Assembly: GCF_001577365.1 (NCBI RefSeq) | Contig: NZ_CP014513.1 | Span: 3,348,001 to 3,412,000 of the forward strand | DNA length: 64,000 nucleotides | From: Frondihabitans sp. PAMC 28766 | Lineage (GTDB): Bacteria > Actinomycetota > Actinomycetes > Actinomycetales > Microbacteriaceae | Reading direction: 5' to 3' | Shown here: positions 17,935-26,490 of the stretch, one piece after another | How the letters are laid out: each line of letters begins with the position of its first letter | How positions within the stretch are numbered: the stretch's first letter is position 1 | The notes under the pieces: generated by a model | Databases searched by the model: none | Seen by the model: the letters and a program-made list of their open reading frames with translations, nothing else | What the model was told of the DNA's origin: nothing | Made by a program: the position numbers and the translations under genes

Positions 17935-18807
17935 ATGAGCGACGACGACGACCTGCGCCGGGTGGCGGCCGCGCTGAACGCGGGGCCGCCGGCCGGGTTC
18001 GTCGCGGCGCGGAAGGCTGCCGCCGGGGCCGCCCCCGCGCTCGGTGCACGGATCGCCCGGCTGCAGAAACCGGCGGCGGCCGCTGCCGCGATCGATGCGC
18101 TCGTGGCGTCGGATCCTGCACCCGTCGACGCCCTGGCGGAGGTGGGAGAGCGACTCCGCACCGCCGAGGAGGAGGGCGACGCCTCGGCTCTGCGGTCGCT
18201 GGCGAGCGACCGACGTCAGGCGGTCGCGGCCGCGACACGGGCGACGATCGAGCTGTCGACGGGCGCAGGATCCAGTGTGTCCGGCTCGACGAGAGACGCC
18301 ATCGACGCCTGCTTCCAGGCTGCCGTCCTCTCGCCCGAGGCCTTCGCGGCGGTGCGAAGCGGCCTCCTCGTCAAGCCTCTGACGCCGGGCTCCGACCCCG
18401 CCGAGGCCACCGCTCTGCCCATCGACCCCGCTGCCGTCCCGAGCCCGACGGTCGCGGGGCGCGGCGCCGCTCGGCGTAGCCTCGGAGCCGGCGAGGGCGC
18501 CGGCGCCGGCGCCCGAGCCGCCGAGCGGAAGAAGGCCCGGGCCGCGGCCGAACGCGCCGAACGCGAGGCCGCCGACGCGGCAGCGGCCCTCTCCGACGCC
18601 GAATCGGAGCTCACCTCCGCGCATTCGGCCCGCAACGAGGCCCGGGCCCACCGCGACGCCCTCCGCCGCGAGCTCGCCGCCCTCGACGATCAGGCGTCCA
18701 CCCTCGACACGGCCCTCGCCGAGGCGCAGTCCTCTCGCCGCACAGCCGCCACCGCCGAGCGCGCCGCCCGCACCCGCGCCGCCGCCCTCCGTCGCAAGGC
18801 CCCCTGA
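17935..18807 (+). CDS. Alanine-rich coiled-coil protein of unknown function
   Basis: A 290-residue protein not recognised as any family. It is dominated by Ala, Glu and Arg. Residues about 190-285 have heptad-like helical character (KKARAAAERAEREAADAAAA, then RDALRRELAALDDQASTLDTA), so a long coiled coil is likely. There is no signal peptide or membrane segment. I place the start at ATG 17935; the GGAGG one base before it is too close for a normal ribosome site. TTCGAT six bases upstream fits a leaderless start. The frame also opens at GTG 17920. Confidence 0.6.
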   Translation: MSDDDDLRRVAAALNAGPPAGFVAARKAAAGAAPALGARIARLQKPAAAAAAIDALVASDPAPVDALAEVGERLRTAEEEGDASALRSLASDRRQAVAAATRATIELSTGAGSSVSGSTRDAIDACFQAAVLSPEAFAAVRSGLLVKPLTPGSDPAEATALPIDPAAVPSPTVAGRGAARRSLGAGEGAGAGARAAERKKARAAAERAEREAADAAAALSDAESELTSAHSARNEARAHRDALRRELAALDDQASTLDTALAEAQSSRRTAATAERAARTRAAALRRKAP

Positions 18808-18857
18808 GCGCCCCGCCCCGGCCCTCCTCCGGCCCGGCAACCGACACCCGGCCCCAG

Positions 18858-18913
18858 CTCCCGGCTCCTGGCTCCTGGCTCCTGGCACCTGGCACCTGGC
18901 TCCTGGCTCCTGG
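18858..18913. repeat. Tandem heptamer repeat
   Basis: Eight head-to-tail 7-bp units, consensus CTCCTGG (one CTCCCGG, two CACCTGG variants), in the 237-bp gap between the coiled-coil gene and the SDR at 19045. No coding potential or promoter function is evident. A simple repeat of this kind is unusual in this compact genome and may vary in copy number. Confidence 0.85.
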
Positions 18914-19044
18914 CTGGGCGACGGTATCGGGTGACAGACGATCCGGTCCGCGCACTCCTGGCAGCCGAGACGTGACCGTGCGCCTACCGTCCGAGCGGTC
19001 GGCCCCGCACCGCGGCCGGCCGCACACGAATCGAGGAGCCGCAC

Positions 19045-19809
19045 ATGTCCGACGCACGCACACCCACCCTGACCGGCAAGGTCGCCCTCGTCACGGGAGC
19101 CTCGTCGGGCATCGGCCAGGCCACCGCCCGCGCCCTCGCCACCGCCGGCGCGAGCCTCGCCATCGGCGCCCGCCGCACCGACCGCCTCGACGACCTCAAG
19201 TCCGAGCTCGAGGCGGAAGGCACCAGGGTCGTGACGCTCCATCTCGACGTCACCGACGAGCAGGCCTGCGCCGACGCCGTGGCGAAGACCGAGAAGGAGC
19301 TCGGCCCCGTCGACATCCTGGTCAACGCCGCCGGCCTCATGCTGCTCGGGCCGATCCGTGACGCCGACACCGACGACTGGCGTCGAAGCCTCGACACGAA
19401 TGTGCTCGGCACCATGTACATGATCCACAAGACCATCGGCTCGATGGTCGACCGCGGCACGGGCGACGTCATCAACCTGTCGAGCGTGGCCGGCCGCGTC
19501 GCCCACACCGGCGGCGGCATCTATCACGCGTCGAAGTGGGCCGTGAACGGCTTCAGCGAGGCCCTCCGCCAGGAGGTCACCAGCAGCGGCGTGCGCGTCA
19601 CGCTCATCGAGCCCGGGGCCGTCGCGACGGAGCTCAACGACCAGATCACGAACCCCGACGCGAAGAAGTCGTCCGAGGAGTCGTACGGCTCCATGCGCAC
19701 GCTCCAGGCCGAGGACATCGGGCGCGCCATCGTCTACGCCGTGACCCAGCCCGCCTACGTCGCCCTGAACGAGATCCTGATGCGCCCCACCGACCAGACG
19801 AACCCCTGA
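19045..19809 (+). CDS. SDR family NAD(P)-dependent oxidoreductase
   Basis: A 254-residue classical SDR: TGASSGIGQATARAL, NAAG, the catalytic Ser in INLSSVAGR, YHASK, and the PG motif EPGAVATEL. It resembles the YdfG/serine-3-dehydrogenase-like group. GAGGAG precedes ATG 19045. It ends just before a 20-bp-stem terminator shared with the convergent permease gene. Monocistronic by layout; substrate unknown. Confidence 0.9.
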   Translation: MSDARTPTLTGKVALVTGASSGIGQATARALATAGASLAIGARRTDRLDDLKSELEAEGTRVVTLHLDVTDEQACADAVAKTEKELGPVDILVNAAGLMLLGPIRDADTDDWRRSLDTNVLGTMYMIHKTIGSMVDRGTGDVINLSSVAGRVAHTGGGIYHASKWAVNGFSEALRQEVTSSGVRVTLIEPGAVATELNDQITNPDAKKSSEESYGSMRTLQAEDIGRAIVYAVTQPAYVALNEILMRPTDQTNP

Positions 19810-19815
19810 ACTCCC

Positions 19816-19863
19816 ACGACCGGCACACGATCCAGCCCGCGGACTGGATCGTGTGCCGGTCGT
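19816..19863. terminator. Bidirectional hairpin terminator, 20-bp perfect stem
   Basis: CGACCGGCACACGATCCAG (19817-19835) pairs perfectly with 19844-19862, and A19816 with T19863, across an 8-nt loop. It lies between two convergent genes. There is no U-tract. Confidence 0.85.
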
Positions 19864-19877
19864 CGGAGCGGAGACCG

Positions 19878-21353
19878 CTAGACCGTGCCGAGCTCGACAT
19901 GCTCCTCGGCCGCCTCCTCCAGAGCGGCCGACTGCTCGTCAGCCAGGGCGCGCTCGGCCGACACGTCGAGGCGCCGCGTGAACAGCCAGTAGAGAATCGC
20001 CGCGACCGGCAGCCCGATGAACAGCGAGATGTCGACCCCTCCCATGGCGCGGGCGGCGAAGCCGACGTAGAACGCCGTGTCGAAGAACGGCGTCATGCAC
20101 ACGAACCCGATCAGGTAGGCAGCTATGCCCGCCCAGCCCCAGCGGTGGTAGATGCCGCGCGGCTTGAAGATCTCGGCGATCGCGTAGTGCCCGCGCCGCA
20201 CGATGAAGTAGTCGGTGAGGTTGACGGCCGTCCACGGGATGAAGAAGTACAGCACGAGCACCAGGAAGCTCGAGAAGTTCGACGCGAAGTTGCCCGAGGC
20301 GAAGAGCGCCAGGACACCCGAGATGAGCGCGGTGATCGCGACGGTCACCACTCGCACCAGAAGAGTCGGGTTGACCTTCTTGAAGCTGTCGATCGACGAG
20401 ATCAGCGTCAGCGAGCCGCCGTACATGTTGAGCACGATCACCGCGACGAGACCGAACGCGATCACGAGCAGCGCGATGGTGCCGAAGCCGGGGAAGAGGT
20501 CGTCCGCGACCTGCTGGATGGCCGACACCGGGTCTCCGGCGTTGAAGCCCTTGACCGCCGACGCGAGGTACGCGCCGAGGAAGATCAGCCACGCGCCGCC
20601 GATCGCCGACCCCCAGAACGTCCAGCGGAAGGTCTGGCTCGTCGGCGTCGTCGCGGGCAGGTACCGCGAGTAGTCGGACACGTAGATCGCCCACGAGATC
20701 TGATAGCCGGCGACGACGCTGAGCTGAGCGAAGAACGCGAGCGGCGAGAAGTGCCCGAGGTCGAAGGATCCTGCCGGCACGTGCAGGTGCGTCAGCCCCG
20801 AGATCGTGAGGAGTGCCAGCACCGCGACGGTGAGGTAGCTGAGGTACCGCTCCATCCGGTGGATCAGGTCGTAGCCGACGATCGCGATGATCGCGCCGAC
20901 CACGGTGACGATCCAGAACCAGAGCGGGTTGAGCGCCGTCGGCGCGTGCACCGCCGTGCCGACGGCCTCGCCCGCGAGCACGGTGTTGAAGATGTTGAAC
21001 CCGGCGTACTGCAGGAAGGCGAACAGCCACACGAGCAGGGCGCCGATGTAGCCGAACTGCGGGCGCGACTGGATCATCTGCGGCAGCCCGAGCTTCGGGC
21101 CCTGCGACGAGTGCGCCGCCATGAAGATGGTGCCGATGATCAGCCCGATCGCGATCGCGATGAACGACCAGATCAGGTTGCCCCCGTCGACGAAGCTGAC
21201 GACACCGATCGCGAGCGTCGTGATCTGCGCGTTGCACATGAACCAGAGGGGGCCGATATGCCACACCTTGCCGTGCCGCTCGCTGCGCGGCACGTAGTCG
21301 ATCGACCGCACTTCGATGCTGCGGGTCGGGGTGGTCAGGGTGTCGTCGGCCAT
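19878..21353 (-). CDS. NCS1-type purine/cytosine permease
   Basis: A 491-residue integral membrane transporter with about 12 hydrophobic helices. It shows the NCS1 pattern: N-terminal RHGKVWHIGPLWFMCNAQ, the substrate-region helix with SWAIYVSDYSRYLPATT, and late helices IPWTAVNLTDYFIVRRGHY. This family imports cytosine, purines, allantoin or related bases by ion symport. The exact substrate is unknown. The start at 21353 has AGGAGG upstream; the long open frame beyond it is antisense noise. It is divergent from DUF2071 with 69 bp between the starts. Confidence 0.9.
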   Translation of the reverse strand: MADDTLTTPTRSIEVRSIDYVPRSERHGKVWHIGPLWFMCNAQITTLAIGVVSFVDGGNLIWSFIAIAIGLIIGTIFMAAHSSQGPKLGLPQMIQSRPQFGYIGALLVWLFAFLQYAGFNIFNTVLAGEAVGTAVHAPTALNPLWFWIVTVVGAIIAIVGYDLIHRMERYLSYLTVAVLALLTISGLTHLHVPAGSFDLGHFSPLAFFAQLSVVAGYQISWAIYVSDYSRYLPATTPTSQTFRWTFWGSAIGGAWLIFLGAYLASAVKGFNAGDPVSAIQQVADDLFPGFGTIALLVIAFGLVAVIVLNMYGGSLTLISSIDSFKKVNPTLLVRVVTVAITALISGVLALFASGNFASNFSSFLVLVLYFFIPWTAVNLTDYFIVRRGHYAIAEIFKPRGIYHRWGWAGIAAYLIGFVCMTPFFDTAFYVGFAARAMGGVDISLFIGLPVAAILYWLFTRRLDVSAERALADEQSAALEEAAEEHVELGTV

Positions 21354-21410
21354 CGGTGTCCTCCTGGTGTCGGTGTCGTCCAGTTCGGGGATGAAGAAAG
21401 TAGCTGAGAG

Positions 21411-21422
21411 TACCGTCAAGAA
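21411..21422 (+). promoter_or_regulatory. -10 element of a leaderless transcript
   Basis: TACCGT (21411-21416) sits six bases before ATG 21423 with no ribosome site between. Confidence 0.55.
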
Positions 21423-22172
21423 ATGGTCGCCGTCGAGCCCGTCAGCGCGACTGCGCCGGCCCTGAGCCGCACCCCCGTCATCGCCCAGCGCTGGAGCGAC
21501 CTGGCCTTCCTGCACTGGCGAGTCGACGCATCCGAGGTCGCCCCCTTCCTCCCCCGCGGCGTGGAGCCCGACGTCTTCGACGGCTCGAGCTGGGTCGGGC
21601 TGATCCCGTTCGAGCTCTCGCGGGCCTCGTTCGGGCCGTTCCCGCCTGTTCCTTACTTCGGCCGATTCGCCGAGACGAACGTGCGCCTCTACGGCGTCGG
21701 GCCCGACGGCCGACGCAGCGTCGTCTTCCGCACCCTGGAGGCCGCCAAGCTCGTCCCCGTGCTGACGGCCCGCCTGGGTCTCGGCCTGCCCTACACGTGG
21801 GCCGACATGAGCATCGTCCGCGGCGGCGGCACGATCACGTACGACACGCGGCGCCGCTGGCCGGCCGCCACGACAGCCGGCGCGCCCCTCCACCCGCGCT
21901 CGCACGTGCGCATCCGGCCGCTCCCCGACACGGTGACGCAGGATCCGCTCGCCGACTTCCTCACCGCCCGCTGGGGCATGCACGTGGGCCGCTTCGGCCG
22001 CACGCGATTCTGGCCCAACGAGCACCAGAGCTGGGCGCTCACCGCCGCCGACCTCCTCGAGCTCGACGACGAGCTGCTCGTGGCGACCGGATTCCCGGGC
22101 CTCGCCGACCGCGCTCCCGACTCCGTGCTCTACGGTCGCGGCGTCGCGACGAGGTTCGCCCTGCCGTCCTGA
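21423..22172 (+). CDS. DUF2071 (YqjF-like) protein
   Basis: A 249-residue protein of the DUF2071/YqjF family, distantly related to acetoacetate decarboxylase folds. Recognisable motifs are AQRWSDLAFLHWRVD, VAPFLPRGVEPD, SWVGLIPFELSR, FAETNVRLYGVG, and the late FLTARWGMHVGR with FWPNEHQSWAL. The cellular role of the family is not known. It has its own leaderless-type promoter and a hairpin terminator after it; it is divergent from the permease gene. Confidence 0.85.
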   Translation: MVAVEPVSATAPALSRTPVIAQRWSDLAFLHWRVDASEVAPFLPRGVEPDVFDGSSWVGLIPFELSRASFGPFPPVPYFGRFAETNVRLYGVGPDGRRSVVFRTLEAAKLVPVLTARLGLGLPYTWADMSIVRGGGTITYDTRRRWPAATTAGAPLHPRSHVRIRPLPDTVTQDPLADFLTARWGMHVGRFGRTRFWPNEHQSWALTAADLLELDDELLVATGFPGLADRAPDSVLYGRGVATRFALPS

Positions 22173-22175
22173 TAG

Positions 22176-22246
22176 CCGAGGCACCACCGGTCAGACACCT
22201 CCGCTGCCTCCTGCGCACGTTTACTGTCTGATCCGTGGTGCCTCGG
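22176..22246. terminator. Hairpin between convergent genes
   Basis: CCGAGGCACCAC followed by GTCAGAC-type sequence (22176-22196) pairs with 22226-22246 over about 19 of 21 positions, with a 29-nt loop. It separates DUF2071 from the convergent TetR gene. Confidence 0.65.
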
Positions 22247-22274
22247 TGAATCCTTCCCGGGTCGCCTCCGCCCC

Positions 22275-22817
22275 TCAGGGGAGGATGACGGTGAGGGCGA
22301 CTGTCAAGCGAGCGAGGTACTCCGGGCGCGCGTCGACCTGATACTTCAGGCCGATCGACGTGCTGATGAGCGTCTGAGCGACGTCGGCGGGAGCCGCGAC
22401 CTCCGCCCGGAGAGCTTCCGTGACGAGCTGCTCGAAGCGCTGCGGCGCAGTCTCGGTGACGGGGCCGAGCAGGCTCGGGTTGTCGTCGATGACCGCCTGG
22501 ATGTCGCGGCCACCCGGGCCCACGTAGCGGCCGGCCCAGTGGTCGAAGGCGTTGAGGAGGCGATCCTGCAGCGACTTGTCGGGATCGGCCAGGGCAGCCT
22601 CGACCGCCGCGAGATCGCGCTCGAGAGCGCGCGCCACTGCCGCACGGAAGAGCGCCTCCTTCGAGTCAAAGAGGAAGTACAGGCCCGGCCTGGAGATGCG
22701 CGCGGCGCGCGCGACCTCGTCCATCGAGGTCTTGCGGTAGCCGAAGCGGGCGAACGTCTCGAGGGCGGAATCCGAGACGATGCCGCGGCGGTCGACTTCG
22801 GTCTGCAAATCGCTCAT
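22275..22817 (-). CDS. TetR family transcriptional regulator
   Basis: A 180-residue repressor. The N-terminal helix-turn-helix is ALETFARFGYRKTSMDEVAR followed by ISRPGLYFLFDSKEALFRAA, the classical TetR DNA-binding pattern. The C-terminal ligand domain is variable. It is divergently transcribed from the SDR at 22882, so regulation of that SDR is likely. TAGGGT six bases upstream of ATG 22817 fits a leaderless transcript. A palindrome at 22850-22860 in the shared promoter is a plausible operator. Confidence 0.9.
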   Translation of the reverse strand: MSDLQTEVDRRGIVSDSALETFARFGYRKTSMDEVARAARISRPGLYFLFDSKEALFRAAVARALERDLAAVEAALADPDKSLQDRLLNAFDHWAGRYVGPGGRDIQAVIDDNPSLLGPVTETAPQRFEQLVTEALRAEVAAPADVAQTLISTSIGLKYQVDARPEYLARLTVALTVILP

Positions 22818-22823
22818 GGCGTT

Positions 22824-22874
22824 ACCCTACGCCAGCCGGACCGCACTTTACAATTATTGTTTACTGCGTATAGT
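22824..22874. promoter_or_regulatory. Divergent promoters with operator-like palindrome
   Basis: Plus strand: TTTACA (22847-22852), 16-bp spacer, TATAGT (22869-22874), seven bases before ATG 22882. Minus strand: TAGGGT (22829-22824), six bases before ATG 22817. The palindrome ACAATTATTGT (22850-22860) overlaps the plus-strand -35 and is a good candidate TetR operator. Confidence 0.65.
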
Positions 22875-22881
22875 CGCCTCA

Positions 22882-23849
22882 ATGACCACCGACCTCATCA
22901 CCACCCGTTTCACCGCCGAGAGCACGACCGACGACGTGCTGGCAGGCGTCGACCTCACCGGCGTGCGAGCGGTCGTGACCGGGGCGTCGTCGGGTCTCGG
23001 CCTCGAGACCGCGCGGGCGCTCACGGCGGCGGGCGCCGAGGTGACACTCGCCGTGCGCAACACCACGGCCGGCACCGCAGCCACCGAGACGATCGCGGGC
23101 TCGACCGGGCGCACGACGCCCCGAGTCGGGCAGCTCGACCTCGCGGACCGCGCCTCCGTCGTGCGGTTCACCGACGACTGGGACGGCCCCCTGCACCTGC
23201 TGATCAACAACGCCGGCCTGGTCACGGGTGGACTCGAGCGCACCCCGACGGTTGGGAGCTGCAGTTCGCCACGAACCACCTCGGCCACTTCGCCCTCGCG
23301 GTCGGGCTCCACGACGCCCTCGCCGCCGGCGCCGACGAACGCGACGGGAGCCGCATCGTCTCGCTCAGCTCGACCGCGCACATGCGCGCGAACGTCGACT
23401 TCGAGGACCTCCACTTCGAGCGTCGCCCCTACGACCCGCAGGTCGCCTACGCCCAGGCGAAGACCGCGAACTCGCTCTTCTCGGTCGAGGCGACGAGGCG
23501 ATGGCAGGATCACGGGATCGTCACCAACACGGTCAACCCCGGAGGCGTCGCCACGGGCCTCCAGCGCAACTTCACGACGGCGCAGAAGGAGTCGCTCGAT
23601 GCCGCCGAGGCCGCCGGCGTCTTCACCTACAAGTCGATCGAGCAGGGCGCGGCGACCACTCTCGTGGCCGCGGTCGCTCCTGAGTTCGCGCACACGGGCG
23701 GCCACTACCTCGACGACGGCCGCGAGGCCTACCCCGTGCCCGACGACGCGTCGCTCGCCGACCACCCCCACGGTGTGAAGCGGTGGGCGCTCGAGCGTGC
23801 AGGCGCCCTGCGTCTGTGGGAGGTGTCGACCGCCCTCCTCACCGCCTGA
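22882..23849 (+). pseudogene. SDR family oxidoreductase with one-base frameshift
   Basis: An SDR related to the retinol-dehydrogenase/WWOX-like group, about 322 residues when repaired. Frame 1 covers TGASSGLGLETARAL to NNAGLVTGGLERTP. The protein then continues in another frame with DGWELQFATNHLGHFALAVG, IVSLSSTAHM, YAQAKTANSLF (the YxxxK equivalent) and VNPGGVATGL. Adding one C to the C4 run at 23243-23246 joins the two parts exactly at ERTPDGWELQ. All active-site parts are otherwise intact, so this is more likely a sequencing error than a dead gene. The divergent TetR probably controls it. Confidence 0.8.
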
Positions 23850-24043
23850 CGTCAGCCGACGGGAGTGGGAGTACGGCGTGATCAAGCATCGCGTGCTTGT
23901 ACCTCGTCGATTCCGACGCGTCGATCGCGCGAAGCAACTCGTCGACGGCGGCGACTGACAGCTAGTACCTGGCCGAATTTGAAATGTAGGTATTGTCAAT
24001 GCCAGACTTCTGGCAGTCGACGTAACGGTGCGCCGACGAGTAT
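23850..24043. other. Non-coding or decayed, AT-richer stretch
   Basis: No convincing gene. Composition is less GC-rich than its neighbours, particularly 23960-24010. A short frame from ATG 23999 reads MPDFWQST and then meets TAA, in the same phase as the 24044 frame, suggesting the 5' part of a broken gene. Confidence 0.4.
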
Positions 24044-24325
24044 GTGACCGGCTCGGGAAGGGTCCAGAAACTCAAGGACTACGGATGCCAGCTCGTCAGT
24101 AACTACGACCCGTTCTCGAACATCTCAATCTCCAAGCAGAGCGGAATTTTCTCGGGCGGACAGGCGACCTACAAGTGCTACGTCGTCGTCAAGCGGGGCG
24201 TCCCCACTCCCTGGGGCAGATCAACACGACCACACGCGGCGCCTACCAGTACAGGAGAGTCGCTGGCCCTGGCGTCCAGGCTCATGGCTGGATGTGACCT
24301 CCACGTGCCAGAGGAGAAGAAATGA
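24044..24325 (+). CDS. Hypothetical protein, possibly the 3' part of a broken gene
   Basis: A 93-residue frame starting at GTG 24044 (KLKDYGCQLVSNYDPFSN, then SGIFSGGQATYKCYVVVKRG). It does not match any family I know. Codon and base use are less GC-biased than neighbours. The same phase continues upstream to ATG 23999 but is interrupted by TAA at 24023-24025, so this may be the remainder of a longer gene. Its stop overlaps the start of the next small gene (ATGA), which argues that at least the 3' end was translated. Confidence 0.35.
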   Translation: MTGSGRVQKLKDYGCQLVSNYDPFSNISISKQSGIFSGGQATYKCYVVVKRGVPTPWGRSTRPHAAPTSTGESLALASRLMAGCDLHVPEEKK

Positions 24326-24489
24326 ACCCCTTGATCCCCACACCGGGCGACATCGCGCTGATCGCGGCGTTCCTCGTGCCGATCGGAGCCGCGGTCTGGG
24401 CTCTCGCGCTCTGGCTGTCGGTTCGTGGCAAGCGCCGACGGCTCGCCAGCGAGAACCAGGCGTGCACCCCGGAACACAAGACCGAGTAG
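24322..24489 (+). CDS. Small single-span membrane protein
   Basis: A 55-residue protein: one hydrophobic helix (IALIAAFLVPIGAAVWALAL) followed by a basic stretch RGKRRR and a polar tail. This gives a one-pass topology with a cytosolic C-terminus by the positive-inside rule. AGAGGAGAAGA lies just upstream of ATG 24322 as a strong ribosome site, and the start overlaps the preceding stop (ATGA). A hairpin terminator follows at 24514. Function unknown. Confidence 0.55.
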   Translation: MNPLIPTPGDIALIAAFLVPIGAAVWALALWLSVRGKRRRLASENQACTPEHKTE

Positions 24490-24513
24490 GCGCCAAGCGC
24501 AGCAGTCCACGAA

Positions 24514-24538
24514 GGGCCCCGCGGCAGCCGCGGGGCCC
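24514..24538 (+). terminator. Hairpin terminator
   Basis: GGGCCCCGCGG (24514-24524), loop CAG, CCGCGGGGCCC (24528-24538), followed by CTCGTT. Perfect 11-bp stem 25 bp after the small membrane protein gene. The 110 bp after it (to 24646) hold no gene; a short minus-strand frame reading MTDVATGVDYLEKVTVSVSA may be a gene remnant. Confidence 0.75.
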
Positions 24539-24646
24539 CTCGTTGTGCTGGGGCGGGGCGTCAGGCGCTGACAGAGACGGTAACCTTCTCGAGGTAGTCG
24601 ACGCCGGTGGCGACATCGGTCATGTCGACGAGTCAGGACCAGAGGA

Positions 24647-25864
24647 TCAGGCGACGTGCCAGACGAGCGCGCCCTGCATGCTCGAGGGGTAGGCGGCGGC
24701 GATCCGAGCCACGGCCTCGCGCAGCGTGTCGGGCTCGCACGCGAGGTTGAGCCGGGCGAACCCGCGGCCCTGCTGCCCGAACCCGAGGCCGGAGTTCAGG
24801 GCGACGTAGGCGTGCTCGCGCAGCGGCACGGCGGGGTCGTCGCCGAGCCCGAGCCCGCGGAAGTCCAGCCAGGCGAGGTAGCCGGCCTTGGGGCGGTGGT
24901 AGACGACACCCGGCAGCTGGTCGGAGATCAGGGCGGCGAGCAGGCGGTCGTTCGCCACCACGCGAGCAATCGCATCCTCGAGCCACTCGATCTCGTGGCT
25001 GAAGGCCTGGATGTTGGCGTGGAGGCCCAGGATGCTGGTACGACAGGCGATCTCGTCGTTGAACGTGTCGAGGAGGGCGGCCGATCGGGCATCTCCGGCG
25101 ACGACGACGGAGCACTTCACGCCGGCGAGGTTCCAGCCCTTGCTGGCGCTCGTCACGACGACCGAGCGCGCACCGCGCAGCTCGGCGACGGCAGCGAACG
25201 GGGTGAAGGTCAGGCCCGGGTGAGTCAGCGGGCCGTGGATCTCATCGCTGACGACGAGCACGTCGTAGCGGGCGGCCAGGTCGGCGAGCGCCTCGAGCGT
25301 GCGCCGGTCGTGGACGAGGCCGACCGGGTTGTGCGGGTTGCAGAGCAGGAAGACGGTGACACCGTCGCGGAAGGCGGCCTCGAGCCCGTCGAGGTCGAGT
25401 GCGTACTCGCCCCATTTCTCGAGCAGCGGCACCTCGACCACCTGACATCGGGCCTCGTCGACGAGCACGAAGAACGGCGGGTAGACCGGCGGCGCGATGG
25501 CGACTCGGCCGCCCTCGGGCAGCGCGACTCGCAGAGTCTCGACGATGCCGACGCTGACGTCGGTGGCGATGTGCACACGGGCCGGGTCGAGATCCCAGCC
25601 CCAACGGTCGTTCACGAAAGCGGCGAAGGCCGGGGCGAGCGGGCCGGGGCCGTCGAGATAGCCGAGGTCGGACGAGCGCACCCGGTTGATCAGCGCCTCG
25701 GAGATTCCGGGCGCGATGCCGAAGTCCATCTCCGCGACGAACAGAGGCAGCACGTCGGGCGCATAGCGCGTCCACTTGATGCTGGTGCGCGCCGTGCGGA
25801 TGTAACCGACCGGGTCGGGCTCGGTGGGGTCCTCGTCGTCGATGTCGCTCGCCATGCCGACCAT
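24647..25864 (-). CDS. PatB/MalY-type PLP-dependent C-S lyase or aminotransferase
   Basis: A 405-residue fold-type I PLP enzyme. Family features are IKWTRYAPDVLPLFVAEMDF near the N-terminus, CNPHNPVG, VVSDEIHGPLTHPG, and the PLP lysine in TSASKGWNLAGVKC. The PatB/MalY branch cleaves cystathionine or cysteine-S-conjugates, which would fit the sulfur-related genes further along, though it lies 4 kb from them. The start is ATG 25864; an in-frame ATG at 25855 is an alternative. The Arg for substrate carboxylate lies in the C-terminal FARLNLACE. Confidence 0.88.
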   Translation of the reverse strand: MVGMASDIDDEDPTEPDPVGYIRTARTSIKWTRYAPDVLPLFVAEMDFGIAPGISEALINRVRSSDLGYLDGPGPLAPAFAAFVNDRWGWDLDPARVHIATDVSVGIVETLRVALPEGGRVAIAPPVYPPFFVLVDEARCQVVEVPLLEKWGEYALDLDGLEAAFRDGVTVFLLCNPHNPVGLVHDRRTLEALADLAARYDVLVVSDEIHGPLTHPGLTFTPFAAVAELRGARSVVVTSASKGWNLAGVKCSVVVAGDARSAALLDTFNDEIACRTSILGLHANIQAFSHEIEWLEDAIARVVANDRLLAALISDQLPGVVYHRPKAGYLAWLDFRGLGLGDDPAVPLREHAYVALNSGLGFGQQGRGFARLNLACEPDTLREAVARIAAAYPSSMQGALVWHVA

Positions 25865-25968
25865 CGTCCTCTCACGGCGTCAGGATCGCGAGCCCGGCTG
25901 TCATCCTGCGTCTCACGCCGGTCGCGGCGTGGCTACCGTGCGCGCCTCAGCCGCGGGCAATCCGGTGT

Positions 25969-26337
25969 TCACCCCCTGGCGATGAACTCCTCGATCACCC
26001 CGGGCAGCTGCTGCGAGGTCGTCAGTACCGAGTGCGGCTTCGACCCCTCGGCCGGCGCGATGACCTCGCAGTGCTCGAGCCGGCGCAGGATGCGATTCGC
26101 CTCGGGCACGCTCAGGTGAAGCCGCCGCACGAGCAGCGTCGTCGACGCGAAACGGGTCGAGACGACGAGCCGGGCGGCCTGGATGATCAGCTCGAGATCG
26201 GTCGCCTCGCCGCTCATCACCGAGTCGACCAGCTGAGCGGCCGTGCGCGCAGGATCACCGGTCGTAGCCGTGCCATCGCCGTGGCGCGCGTCGGCGCGGC
26301 GACGACGACGCTCTCCGAGTCCGAACCTGATCTCCAT
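25969..26337 (-). CDS. Stand-alone FtsK-gamma-like winged-helix protein
   Basis: A 122-residue protein whose C-terminal part, TTLLVRRLHLSVPEANRILR followed by RLEHCEVIAPAEGSKPHSVL, closely follows the FtsK/SpoIIIE gamma domain (winged helix, ending AEGSKPREVL in FtsK). No translocase motor or membrane part is present, so it is a gamma domain alone behind a charged N-terminus. In FtsK the domain recognises chromosome-orientation sequences. Here it could act as a DNA-binding regulator. TACGCT six bases upstream of ATG 26337 suggests a leaderless transcript. Confidence 0.7.
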   Translation of the reverse strand: MEIRFGLGERRRRRADARHGDGTATTGDPARTAAQLVDSVMSGEATDLELIIQAARLVVSTRFASTTLLVRRLHLSVPEANRILRRLEHCEVIAPAEGSKPHSVLTTSQQLPGVIEEFIARG

Positions 26338-26349
26338 GGCCCGAGCGTA
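26338..26349 (-). promoter_or_regulatory. -10 element of a leaderless transcript
   Basis: On the minus strand TACGCT (26349-26344) ends six bases before ATG 26337, with no ribosome site. Confidence 0.5.
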
Positions 26350-26490
26350 GCGATGCCGGCTCGCCGATTCGCCCCCGCTTTCGGGTATCCCCCAGAAGGC
26401 GGACCCGGCGGCGCACCCCGGTCAGGCGGCGCCGCGCCGGTCGCAACCGATTGCATCCTTCGGCCCACGGCGCGGGTGCAGACTGTCGGT

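Noticed and set aside
14450..17938. Plus-strand open frame of 1162 codons across the EEP and phospholipase genes
   Set aside because: Out-of-frame Arg/Pro-rich shadow; the true frames carry signal peptides and conserved motifs.
14994..18161. Minus-strand open frame of 1055 codons
   Set aside because: Antisense shadow over two clear plus-strand genes, with no recognisable domain.
18840..18915. CRISPR-like array
   Set aside because: The repeat unit is 7 bp, contiguous and without spacers; it is a simple tandem repeat.
19536..21407. Plus-strand open frame opposite the NCS1 permease
   Set aside because: Highly charged Arg/Asp/His low-complexity translation, typical antisense of a membrane protein gene.
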